From: Amycolatopsis vancoresmycina
Lineage (GTDB): Bacteria > Actinomycetota > Actinomycetes > Mycobacteriales > Pseudonocardiaceae
DNA: 64,000 nucleotides
Assembly (NCBI RefSeq): GCF_000716785.1
Contig: NZ_JNYY01000001.1
Location: 558,001-622,000 of the forward strand
Direction: 5' to 3'
Positions 8,469 through 17,082 of this stretch are shown one piece after another. Position 1 is the stretch's first letter, and each line of letters begins with the position of its first letter. Position numbers and translations under genes: made by a program. Under the pieces are notes generated by a model. The model ran no database searches. It was given only the letters and a program-made list of their open reading frames with translations, and had not been told where the DNA came from.

Positions 8469-11400
8469 TCAGGCACCTACGGGTGCGAGCACGATCACCA
8501 CGATGATCAGCAGTACCGTTCCGAACGTGAGCGTGGTTGCGGCCTGTTGCTGTTGCTGCCGAGTCGGCGCGGGCAGCCTGGGCATCTGCCAGCCCGGGGA
8601 AGGCGAGGGGGTCACCACAGGCGGCACTTCGCCGTGGGGTGGCGTTTCCTGCGGGTTCGCCCTCCGCTCGGTGGTCTGCTCCGGATTCAGGTCGGGTTTG
8701 ACCTCAGGCGGCTTCTCCGGCTTCGGCTCGGGGTGCTTCTCTTGTTCCCCGCGCTCGTGTTCCTCCTGCGATTCCCGATCCTTCTTTTCTTGTTCCCTGC
8801 GCGCCTTCTCTTCCCTGGCTCGTTGTTCACGTTGCCGCTGACGTTCTTCGCGTTCCTTCTGAACTTTTTCCCGCTCCTCGGCCTCCGGATCGCGCGTCTT
8901 CTCTTCGCGTTCCTTCTCGGCCTCCTTTCGATACCGTTCTTTTCGCTCGAGGTTCTCTCGCTGCTTGCGCTCCGTGTCCGTCTCGTTCGTGGGCCTCTTG
9001 CCGCGTCGCTTGGCTTCCTCGGCCCGTTCACGCGCGTTCTCTTGTTCGCGCTGCTTCCGGGACATGCCACGCTGATGATCGTGCTTGGTGCTCGGACGAG
9101 CGTTCTTCGTGTGCTCCGCGCCTCCAGGGCGTTTCGTCGAATCTTCGCCGCCCATTCCGGATGGGTCCCGAAGCCGGATGGGGTCTCCTCGGACGTAGGC
9201 GTACAGGTCGGTCCCGTCGGCCAGCCCCGACGGGTCTGCCGCCGTCCACCGCCCCAGCCACGGCGCGTAGTACCGGGCCCCGTGGTAGTACAACCCCGTC
9301 TCCGAGTCCCGCTCCTTACCCGTGTACCGGTACCGCTTCGGCGCCTCAACCGCCGACCGCACCGCCTGATACGCCGTACTCCCGTACGGGTGATACTCCT
9401 CGTACGAGATCACCCGGCCGACGCCATCGAGCTCCAGCACCGCCGAGCCGAGGTGGTTGGCGAGCTGATAGCGAGTCAGGCTTTCCGCCCCTTCGTCCCG
9501 GCCGAGCGTCCGCGTCTCCACCAGCGCGACACGCTGAGCCCCGTCGAGGAAGTGCAGCGTCTCGCGCTCGAGGCTCACCTCGCCGTCGACGCCGTACTCG
9601 CGGTAGACCTCGAACGACCCCAGGTAAATCCGTTCGGCCTTCCGCCGCGGCGTCTCCCCGCCCAGTTCGGTGACCTTGCGGACACGCCGGCCGGTCCCGT
9701 CGTACACGTAGTACGTCGTCTCCGGGCTGTCGTCGCCCAGCGCCTGACGGGACGTCGACTGGAGCCGGTCCTGCGGGTCCCAGCGCATCGACGGCAGCTC
9801 CGGCATCGCCGTGATGTTGCCCTGCTCGTCGTAGCCGAAGGGCTGTGGCGTCGTACTCTCGCCGCTGGAAGCCGTGTGGCTCAACCGGTTGCCGGACAGC
9901 TCGGGTTCGAGCAGGCTCGGCTCGGCGTACGTGTAGTCCCGCGTCCACCCCGAACCGCCCGTGCGGTGCGCCATGCGCAGGATGTTCCCGACGGCGTCGT
10001 ACACGTACCGCTGGACGTAACGCGCCATCGCCGCGCCGTCGCCCGGGTGGCTCAGGCCGACGCGGGGTGCGTCGGTGGCGTCCGGTGCCGTCTGGCCGAG
10101 GTGTTCGCGGCCGGTCGCCGAGACCAGGCGGTACACCGCGTCGTAGGTGTAGGCCGCGCTGGGTTCGACGACCTGGTTGCGGAAGAACACCGTCTGCTGG
10201 GCGTCGTCTCGCACGCCGGTGACGTTGCCGGCCGGGTCGAACGTGTAGGTCAGGTCCTGCAGCAGCTCCGCGTGCCGGTGCGTCCGCAGGCCCCGCATGC
10301 GGAAGGTCAGCGGGTCGTAGTCGTAGGTGGTCGTCGCGCCGCTGCCGAGTTCGGCGGCGAGCCGTTGTCCTCGCGCGTTGTAGTCGAGGTTCGCGACGAA
10401 CGTCGTGACGTCGGCGGACCCGCGCAGTTGGGCGTCGAGCCGCTCCAGCAGTGACGCCTCGTTGTAGCGCGGGCGGACCACGCTGCCGTCGGGGGTGGTC
10501 ACGCTCGTCGGCCGGTTCAGCGCGTCGTACCGCGTGCGCCCGGCGAAGACCTGGTCCTCCAGCCGGACCGGCCCGTTCCAGTCCGGCAGTGCACGGTACC
10601 CGGCGGCCAGCTGCCGTCCCGCGTCGACCGGGTTGCCCTTGAAGTCGTACGTGTCGTGCGTGCTGACTCCGGCGTCGTCGAACTGCCGGACGACCTGACC
10701 GCGGAGGTTCTTCGCCTCGGCGTCCGGCCGGCCCTCGCCGTATTCGGTGCGCTGGTGCAGCAGCTCGCCGTCGAGGCCCGGCCCGCTCACGTGGGACCGC
10801 ACGGGCCGCCGCAGCGGGTCGTACTCGGTGCGGAACCGGAAACCGCGGGAGTTCCAGCTGTACCTCGGCTTTCCGAGCACGTCGAGCAGCAGCGGGCCGC
10901 CGCCGGTGTCCATTCCGGACCGGTTCAGCCGGTTGCCCAGCATGTCGTACCGGTACCGCATCACGACGCGGCCCAGCGCGTCGCGGACTTCGCGTTCGTT
11001 GCCTTCGACGTCAAGCCGGGTGTGCGTCGGGTACCGCTCCTCGACGAGCGAACCGTCACGGACGAACCGGTTGTGCTCCTCGGACCGGAAGGTGCGGCCG
11101 AGGGTGTCGAAGGACACGCGGACGGGCGTCGCCGCGTGGACGGCGGCCTGCTCGGCGGCGTGCTGCTCGGCCGGGCCGAGGTCGCCGCCGATCCGGCGGG
11201 TGTACCAGGTCGTCCAGCTGCCTAGGCCGGCCAGGTACCGGCCGGTGTACCCGGCCGTTTCCGGGTCTTCACCGGGGTGCAGCAGCACGGTGTCGTTGGC
11301 GTCCCAGGTTTCCTCGTGCCACGGATCCAGGCGCGTCTTGGTGTACGTCGAATCCGGGTTCAGGGTGACCACGACCCGGTCCATCGGGTCGTAGAACAAC

Positions 11401-14400
11401 ACCGAGCTCACCCCGGCGGCCTTCGCGAACTCGAACCGCGGTGTCGCCGTGAAGAAGGGCTCGAAGGTCCGGACGGGCTTGCCCTTGTTGTTGAAGATCG
11501 TCCACCCGCTGCCGACCCAGCGGGTCTCGCCGCCGGGGCCGGGTTCGGCCTGCGCCTTCTGCTGGATGTCCCGGCCGAATCCGTCCGAAAAGGACAGATA
11601 ATGCCGGACGCGGCTGTGCGCACCGGGCGCCAGGTCGCCGACGTGCGTCTCCCGGGCCAGCGTGGCGGTCGCGCACGGACGACCGGCGCGCCAGAAGGCC
11701 AGCTCGTCGTAGACCACGCGGGTGCTCGCGCCCCGTAGGAGGGCAGCCGGATCGGCGAGCGGGTCGCCGAAGTACCGGTCGATCTCGGCCTGGTCCAGGT
11801 CGGCCCGGAAGCCGTCGAGCGAGTCGCCCAGCCGTTCGCCGAGCTTGCCCGTCACCGCGGTGCCGCAGACGCGGCCGAGTGCGTCGTGGGCGATCTCGGC
11901 GCGGTTGCGGTTGGCGTCGGTGACCAGCCGCGGCCGGAGGACCCGGTAGTCGTTGCCGTTGCCGAGGACCTGTCCGCCGGCGTCGCGGTCGCCGACCGTG
12001 GTCACGTTCCCGACGGCGTCCGTGCTGCTCGCCACGAGCAGGGCGTACCGGTCGTAGGTCACGGTCGTGACCCCGCCGAACGGATCGTGGAACCGGTGCG
12101 GCAGGAAGAAGTGCCGTCGGGCGAACTCCAGCTCGGCCGGGGGATCGTCGTCGTGCCCCGGCGAATAGCGGACCTGCCCGGAGGGGATCCACCAGTCGCC
12201 GTCGATCCGCACGTAGCCGCTGTCCGCCAGCGTCTTGGTGTCGACGCGGTCGCCGTACAACTCGGTGACGAGCCCCGGGGTGAACGCCTGCCGGTAGCCC
12301 TGGAACGGCAGCGCCAGCGTCTCGAGCGAGCCCGGCGGCAGCGGGCCGGTCAGGTCGTCGCGCCGGAACAGGGTCCGGCTGCGCTCGATCAGCCGCCGGG
12401 CGGCGGAACCGGGGTCCCGGTCGTCCTCGTAAGGCAGGTCGACGGCGACCGCGCCCAGTCCGGCTCGCAGCTCGTCGAAGGAGAACAGGACCCCGGCGGG
12501 CGCTACCCCGAGCACCTCGAACGTCCGGGTTTCGCAGCGCAGCGGGACGCGGTGGTCGTCAGGGCCGTCGACCGGGTTGGTGAAGTCGTTCTCGGTGACG
12601 ACCACGTGCAACCGGCGCTGCTCTGCCAGGCCGGCCGTTCCCGGCTCGCGACGGCCGTAGGCGACGGCGGCCGAGCGCAGGACGTTGCCGAAGGCGTCGA
12701 CGTCGAGCACCAGCTCATGCCCGACGCGCGGGTCGGGGCCGCGTTCGTAGTGCGCGGTCAGGGTTTCCCGCGGCGTGGTGTGGAAGACCGCGTGCCGCAT
12801 GTCTTCGCGGTCGGCTCTCCGCTGCCGGGCGTGCTGCAGCAGCTCGACGGTGTAGTTGTGTTCGGTGACCAGGTAAGGCGTGGTTTCCCGGTCGCTGCCG
12901 TCGAGGGCGTAGACCTCTTGGCGCAGGGGCATGCCCTTGAGCGCCCGGTGGGCTTGGCGCTCCTCGTCGGCGGTGAGGCCGGGCGGGACCACCGAGCCGG
13001 GCAGTGTGAGGCCGCCGTCGAAGTATTCGTGGGCGAACTGGCGGGACACGCGCTGTGCGTCGAGGAACGCCCCGGTGTGGAACCAGGTCCGGGTGAGCAC
13101 CGGCGGCACGTCCGATTCCCGGCTGTGGTTCGCCGCGTCCGGCCGCAGGTCGCCGTCCTCCAGCGTCGTGAGCAGTTCGGTGTCCCACTGCTCGACCATG
13201 CCGAACCCGCGAAACTCCCGTTCCACGCCGTCGAAGTACCCGTGGTGGTAGGCGTACACGGTGGTGAACCGGTTGCGGCCCACGAGGTCGACGGTCTCGA
13301 CGCGGTCGACGACCTGGACCGGGAACGGCAGGCGCGTGACCCACGGCCGCCCGGCCGCCTGGTCCGCCGCGGAGAACCGGGTCGACGGCGCGTACGACAC
13401 GCGCGTCTCCGCGCCCAGGTTGTTCCGGGCGGCAACCAGCAGGTGCGGTTTGCCGCCGCTCATCAGGTTCAGGTACCGCAGCGGCTGTCCGGCGTCGCCG
13501 GGCAGCGGGGAGGACCAGACGAGGCACGCCGTGCCGGTGCCGAGCAGGTCCACCGCGCTGACCTGCGCCGCGCTGTCGGCCCGGGGGAACGGGACGCCGA
13601 GGTCGTGGGCCGCGGCCCAGCTGTTGCCCGACTGGTTGCGGTACAGCCGCGTGCCGCGCGGGTGCAGGTAGAGGAGGTCCGTGGTGCCCGAGCCGTCGAC
13701 GTCGGCGAGCCGCAGCCGCGCCGGGTCGAACTGCGCCGGGTCGTCCAGCCAGGGTGCGTGGTCCATCGCCACCTTGGCGCCGAACCGGCCGTGGCCGAGG
13801 TTGGGCCAGTAGCAGGCCTCGCCGTTGCGGATGCGGACCAGGTCGGTCAGCCCGTCACCGGACATGTCCGCGAGGTGGACCGACTGGCTCTCCTCGGCGA
13901 AGACGAGCCGCGGCCCGCGTTCCTCGTCACCGGTGAGGAACGTCCGCCCGCCCAGGTCGAACCCGTTCTCCCCGAGCGAGCGGTACCAGGTGAACATCCA
14001 GTCGCCGGTGAGCAGGACGTCGGCGTGCCCGTCCCCGTCGAGGTCGACGAACCGCAGGTTGGCGTCGGTCCAGTCGAGGTCTGGGCGTGCGGCGAAGGAG
14101 CGGAACGGCCCCCAGCCGTGGTCGCCGGTGCGTTCGGAGAAGCCCGGCGTGCGGCCGCCGAACTCGGCGAAGTCGAGGCTGCCGTCGCCGGAGAGGTCGA
14201 GCAGCTGGCCGCGTCCGCCGGCGAGGGCCGCCTGGGACGGCCGCCGTGTCGTCTGCACCGGGCCGAACCGGCCGTTGCCGAGGTTCGGCTTGTAGAACCA
14301 GGCACCGGCCTGCTCGCTCAGCACGCCGGACCGGCCGTCCCCGTCGAGGTCGACCCAGCGGTAGGCCGGTTCGCCCAGGCCGACCGGCAGGTTGGCCAGC

Positions 14401-15641
14401 GCGTCGTGGTCGAGCGCGTGGACGCGGGTGTCGATCGTCGCTTCGCGGTATTCGAGCTCCAGCGGCGGCAACGACCGCTTGACCCAGCCGTCGGCCGAAC
14501 GCCGGAACCCGTGGCGGACGACCGAGGCCAGCGCCGACAGCACCCGTTCACCCCGCACGGCGTCACCGCGGTACCGCAGCTCGGTCGCGCGCACCAGGCA
14601 GTCGCGCCCGACGCCCGGTTCGCCGGGGAAGTGGTGGAACATCAGGACCCGGCGGCAGAGTCGGTATTCGCGGACTTCGAACCCGGCGCGGTAGGTGGAG
14701 AAGGGGTCGAGCCGGCACCGCCACGGCTGGTCCTCGGCGGGCGTCGGGGTGTCGGTGTCGTGCTCGCCGTAGTCGAACACGACCTCGAAGTGCCAATCCG
14801 GCCCTTCGCCGGGCGCGTCGTTGCCGTACTTGATCCGTTTCAGGTGCCGCTGCGCGGTGCGGTCGGCATCTTCCCGGTTGCGTTCGTGGCTCGCCAGGAC
14901 ATCGACTCCGGCGACGTCCTCGGCTTTGTATTCGTAGCGGACTTCGTTGCCGACGGCGTCCCGGCTTTCGCAGACGAGCCAGCTGAACACCCGCCGCGGG
15001 TCACGCGGGTCCGCGATGCGGCTTTCCGCGGTGCGGCCGTAGCACGTGGTGACGTCGTCCTTGCTGATCGAGCGCCAGTGCGTTTCACCGGTGTCCACCG
15101 CGGTCCAGCGCTCGATCCTGGCGAACAGCCCTTCGATTCGCGGGCGGTACCGCCGCACGGTGAAGCCGCGGCCGTCCTGCTCCCGGTGTCGTGTTTCCGG
15201 AACGCCGTGCGCGTTCAGTTCCGGGACGAGGTCTTCCGCGCCGGAAAGGAGAAACGTGTCCTCCGCGGCGCTTGTGGAATCATCACGGTAGGCAGGCAGT
15301 CCTTTTTCGGTCTTCCGGGTGACGGACGGAAGCCCGAGGTGCCAGCCGAGCCCGAACGGCCCGTTCCCGGCTCCGGAGTCGTAGGCGAGTTCGAGCGCGG
15401 GGCCGAACCCGTTCCGCCCGGGGCTGGGTTCGAGCGGCACGGTCAGCGAACCGGTGCCGGTGGCCGGGTTGGCGCCGAACTTTTCCCCGATTCCCCGGAC
15501 CGCACCGCCACCCTTCGGCACGGAAATCACCGGCACTTCGGGCATCGGCGCGGTTGCTGGGCCGCCGGGACCCGTCGGCGTGGCTGCCGAAAGAGCCGAG
15601 CCGCGACCCGGCGGTGCGGTCGCCGGGGATTCCTCCGCCAC
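8469..15641 (-). CDS. TcB-TcC fusion (SpvB/TcdB + RHS) toxin cocoon
   Basis: A 2390-residue protein that fuses the TcB and TcC parts of a Tc toxin. The start is GTG at 15641 behind GGGGAGGTGA. An SpvB-type N-terminal domain (about 35-330) is followed by FG-GAP/VCBS repeats (about 429-650; WVDLDGDG, LLDLSGDG, FVDLDGDG, LADMSGDG). The TcdB middle domains come next, then many RHS/YD repeats. The RHS-associated core (GKERDSETGLYYHGARYY, then LYAYVRGDPIRLRDPSG) ends at residue 2162. In known TcC proteins this core is an aspartyl protease that releases the C-terminal tip inside the cocoon. Here the 228-residue tip is not a recognisable enzyme. It is a K/E/R-rich coiled coil, then a proline-rich linker, then a hydrophobic C-terminal segment. 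Fused TcB-TcC proteins are known but rarer than separate ones. Confidence 0.92.
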   Translation of the reverse strand: MAEESPATAPPGRGSALSAATPTGPGGPATAPMPEVPVISVPKGGGAVRGIGEKFGANPATGTGSLTVPLEPSPGRNGFGPALELAYDSGAGNGPFGLGWHLGLPSVTRKTEKGLPAYRDDSTSAAEDTFLLSGAEDLVPELNAHGVPETRHREQDGRGFTVRRYRPRIEGLFARIERWTAVDTGETHWRSISKDDVTTCYGRTAESRIADPRDPRRVFSWLVCESRDAVGNEVRYEYKAEDVAGVDVLASHERNREDADRTAQRHLKRIKYGNDAPGEGPDWHFEVVFDYGEHDTDTPTPAEDQPWRCRLDPFSTYRAGFEVREYRLCRRVLMFHHFPGEPGVGRDCLVRATELRYRGDAVRGERVLSALASVVRHGFRRSADGWVKRSLPPLELEYREATIDTRVHALDHDALANLPVGLGEPAYRWVDLDGDGRSGVLSEQAGAWFYKPNLGNGRFGPVQTTRRPSQAALAGGRGQLLDLSGDGSLDFAEFGGRTPGFSERTGDHGWGPFRSFAARPDLDWTDANLRFVDLDGDGHADVLLTGDWMFTWYRSLGENGFDLGGRTFLTGDEERGPRLVFAEESQSVHLADMSGDGLTDLVRIRNGEACYWPNLGHGRFGAKVAMDHAPWLDDPAQFDPARLRLADVDGSGTTDLLYLHPRGTRLYRNQSGNSWAAAHDLGVPFPRADSAAQVSAVDLLGTGTACLVWSSPLPGDAGQPLRYLNLMSGGKPHLLVAARNNLGAETRVSYAPSTRFSAADQAAGRPWVTRLPFPVQVVDRVETVDLVGRNRFTTVYAYHHGYFDGVEREFRGFGMVEQWDTELLTTLEDGDLRPDAANHSRESDVPPVLTRTWFHTGAFLDAQRVSRQFAHEYFDGGLTLPGSVVPPGLTADEERQAHRALKGMPLRQEVYALDGSDRETTPYLVTEHNYTVELLQHARQRRADREDMRHAVFHTTPRETLTAHYERGPDPRVGHELVLDVDAFGNVLRSAAVAYGRREPGTAGLAEQRRLHVVVTENDFTNPVDGPDDHRVPLRCETRTFEVLGVAPAGVLFSFDELRAGLGAVAVDLPYEDDRDPGSAARRLIERSRTLFRRDDLTGPLPPGSLETLALPFQGYRQAFTPGLVTELYGDRVDTKTLADSGYVRIDGDWWIPSGQVRYSPGHDDDPPAELEFARRHFFLPHRFHDPFGGVTTVTYDRYALLVASSTDAVGNVTTVGDRDAGGQVLGNGNDYRVLRPRLVTDANRNRAEIAHDALGRVCGTAVTGKLGERLGDSLDGFRADLDQAEIDRYFGDPLADPAALLRGASTRVVYDELAFWRAGRPCATATLARETHVGDLAPGAHSRVRHYLSFSDGFGRDIQQKAQAEPGPGGETRWVGSGWTIFNNKGKPVRTFEPFFTATPRFEFAKAAGVSSVLFYDPMDRVVVTLNPDSTYTKTRLDPWHEETWDANDTVLLHPGEDPETAGYTGRYLAGLGSWTTWYTRRIGGDLGPAEQHAAEQAAVHAATPVRVSFDTLGRTFRSEEHNRFVRDGSLVEERYPTHTRLDVEGNEREVRDALGRVVMRYRYDMLGNRLNRSGMDTGGGPLLLDVLGKPRYSWNSRGFRFRTEYDPLRRPVRSHVSGPGLDGELLHQRTEYGEGRPDAEAKNLRGQVVRQFDDAGVSTHDTYDFKGNPVDAGRQLAAGYRALPDWNGPVRLEDQVFAGRTRYDALNRPTSVTTPDGSVVRPRYNEASLLERLDAQLRGSADVTTFVANLDYNARGQRLAAELGSGATTTYDYDPLTFRMRGLRTHRHAELLQDLTYTFDPAGNVTGVRDDAQQTVFFRNQVVEPSAAYTYDAVYRLVSATGREHLGQTAPDATDAPRVGLSHPGDGAAMARYVQRYVYDAVGNILRMAHRTGGSGWTRDYTYAEPSLLEPELSGNRLSHTASSGESTTPQPFGYDEQGNITAMPELPSMRWDPQDRLQSTSRQALGDDSPETTYYVYDGTGRRVRKVTELGGETPRRKAERIYLGSFEVYREYGVDGEVSLERETLHFLDGAQRVALVETRTLGRDEGAESLTRYQLANHLGSAVLELDGVGRVISYEEYHPYGSTAYQAVRSAVEAPKRYRYTGKERDSETGLYYHGARYYAPWLGRWTAADPSGLADGTDLYAYVRGDPIRLRDPSGMGGEDSTKRPGGAEHTKNARPSTKHDHQRGMSRKQREQENARERAEEAKRRGKRPTNETDTERKQRENLERKERYRKEAEKEREEKTRDPEAEEREKVQKEREERQRQREQRAREEKARREQEKKDRESQEEHERGEQEKHPEPKPEKPPEVKPDLNPEQTTERRANPQETPPHGEVPPVVTPSPSPGWQMPRLPAPTRQQQQQAATTLTFGTVLLIIVVIVLAPVGA

Positions 15642-15929
15642 GTCGCCTCACCTCCCCAGGAGATACGATCTTTCGGCAGAATACGTGCTTCTCCGGAAAT
15701 GATGGTCGTTCGATCATGGGGCGGTCACCGCCGAATGTGTGAACGGCCGGGAAGCTGTTTTAGCCCGAAAGTGCAGAACGGTGTTCACCACCGTCGGGCA
15801 ACCTCACGTCAGACAGTTTCCGCAATGTTGTTTACTTGCGGAACCACAAACGCCCTGAATGCCTTCCGCCACAGGCCGGCCAGCTGGTGTCCACCGCGGC
15901 GAAGTGCTGCCTGGATCACTCTTGCCTGC
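15642..15929. other. Intergenic region carrying the Tc locus promoter
   Basis: No gene is supported in this stretch. It is less GC-rich than its surroundings. It must contain the minus-strand promoter of the toxin operon. A weak candidate -10 (TATTCT on the minus strand) lies near 15680, but no convincing -35 partner is visible. The ribosome binding site GGGGAGGTGA lies just upstream of the GTG start at 15641. Confidence 0.4.
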
Positions 15930-15964
15930 ACCTTACAGTGTATGGTTACCTTACGCGGTAAGGT
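15930..15964 (+). promoter_or_regulatory. Two tandem TetR-type operators
   Basis: Two 17-bp palindromes sit side by side just before the oxidoreductase. The distal one is ACCTTACAGTGTATGGT (one arm mismatch, 15930-15946). The proximal one is ACCTTACGCGGTAAGGT (perfect, 15948-15964). Their centres are 18 bp apart. Looked at another way, outer 11-bp arms CTGCACCTTAC (15926-15936) and GTAAGGTGCAG (15958-15968) are also perfect inverted repeats. ACCTTAC-N3-GTAAGGT is typical of TetR-family operators. No regulator gene is adjacent. Confidence 0.7.
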
Positions 15965-15987
15965 GCAGCAGGGGTGAAGGGTGTCGG

Positions 15988-16959
15988 ATGAAGGCTGCGG
16001 TGCACACCAGGTACGGCCCGCCGGAGGTCGTTCGGATCCGCGAGGTCGCCAGGCCGGCGGTCGGGGACCAGGACGTGCTCGTCCGGGTACACGCCACGAC
16101 GGTGAACCGGACCGACTGCGCCTACCGGGCGGCCAGGCCCTTCTTCATGCGACTGCTCACCGGCATCGCCCGGCCTCGCCGGACGATCATGGGAACCGAG
16201 TTCGCCGGGGAGGTCGAGGCGGTCGGCTGTGGTGTCACGTCCTTCTCGCTCGGCGACCGGGTGTTCGGGTACAACGAGGGCGCGTTCGGCGCGCACGCCG
16301 AATACCTGTCGGTGCCGGAGGACGGGTCGATCGCGACCATGCCGGCGGACATGACCTTCGAGCAGGCCGCTCCCGGCACCGAGGGGGCGCACTACGCGCT
16401 CGCGGCCATCAGGCACGCGGGGATCCGGGCCGGACAGGACGGCCTCGTCTACGGCGCGACCGGCGGGATCGGCTCGGCGGCCGTGCAGTTGCTGAAGAGC
16501 CTCGACGTCACCGTGACCGCGGTGTGCGCCACGGAGAGCCTGGCGCTGGTGAAAGACCTGGGCGCGGATCGGGTCGTCGACTACACGGCCGGGGACTTCG
16601 CCGAGGACGAGCAGACCTACGACGCGGTGTTCGACGCGGTGGGCAAGAGCACGTTCGGCCGCTGCAGACGACTGCTCAAACCCGGTGGGGTGTACCTGTC
16701 CTCGGAGCTGGGGCCCTGGGCGCAGAACCCCGTGTTGGCACTGATCACCCCGCTGCTGGGCGGCAGGAAGGTGAAGTTCGCGTTCCCGCGGGACGACCAG
16801 GCCGTCGTTCGCCACCTGCGAGCGTTGATCGAGTCCGGGGACTTCACGCCGCTCATCGACCGCCGGTATGCACTGGACCGGATCGTCGAGGCCTACCGGT
16901 ATGTGGAGACCGGACAGAAAATCGGCAATGTCGTGATCACCGTCGCACACGCGGACTGA
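15988..16959 (+). CDS. Zinc-free MDR oxidoreductase (quinone reductase-like)
   Basis: A 323-residue medium-chain dehydrogenase/reductase. The GroES-like N-terminal half carries NRTDCAYR and GTEFAGEVEAVG. It is followed by an NADPH-binding Rossmann half with VYGATGGIGSAAVQLLKSL (about 150-170). The cysteine/histidine set for catalytic zinc is absent, which points to the quinone oxidoreductase/zeta-crystallin branch. These enzymes reduce quinones or enones with NADPH in the cytosol. ATG at 15988 is chosen because the conserved fold begins there (MKAAVHTRYGPPEVV). The gene lies directly behind tandem TetR-type operators, so it is probably inducible by a small molecule. A strong hairpin follows. 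Confidence 0.85.
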   Translation: MKAAVHTRYGPPEVVRIREVARPAVGDQDVLVRVHATTVNRTDCAYRAARPFFMRLLTGIARPRRTIMGTEFAGEVEAVGCGVTSFSLGDRVFGYNEGAFGAHAEYLSVPEDGSIATMPADMTFEQAAPGTEGAHYALAAIRHAGIRAGQDGLVYGATGGIGSAAVQLLKSLDVTVTAVCATESLALVKDLGADRVVDYTAGDFAEDEQTYDAVFDAVGKSTFGRCRRLLKPGGVYLSSELGPWAQNPVLALITPLLGGRKVKFAFPRDDQAVVRHLRALIESGDFTPLIDRRYALDRIVEAYRYVETGQKIGNVVITVAHAD

Positions 16960-17007
16960 CCGATGAGCGGGGAATGGTGCTCCTGGACACATCCACGCTG
17001 GTCAGGC

Positions 17008-17051
17008 GTGCGGTCCGGGTTTGCGGAGTACACCGCGAACCCGGACCGCAC
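17008..17051. terminator. Bidirectional hairpin between convergent genes
   Basis: An inverted repeat with 19-bp arms and one mismatch. The left arm is GTGCGGTCCGGGTTTGCGG, and the 6-nt loop is AGTACA. It lies between the stop of the oxidoreductase (plus) and the stop of the aminomutase-like gene (minus). A terminator serving both is the natural reading, although there is no U-tract. Confidence 0.7.
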
Positions 17052-17082
17052 GGGTGCCTGTAGGGATCAGGTGGCTACCTGA

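Noticed and set aside
2522..8506. Plus-strand frame open for almost 2000 codons opposite TcA
   Set aside because: It mirrors the TcA coding frame. The translation is rich in G, R, E, V and Q without domains, which is usual for the antisense of GC-rich genes.
8690..9130. Repeat array suggested by many similar K/E/R-coding words
   Set aside because: The words are not regular in length or spacing. They reflect low-complexity coding of a charged coiled coil, not a CRISPR or tandem repeat.
11886..15977. Plus-strand frame open for over 1300 codons opposite the TcB-TcC gene
   Set aside because: It is antisense of a well-supported gene with RHS and FG-GAP motifs. No ribosome binding site or known motif is seen.
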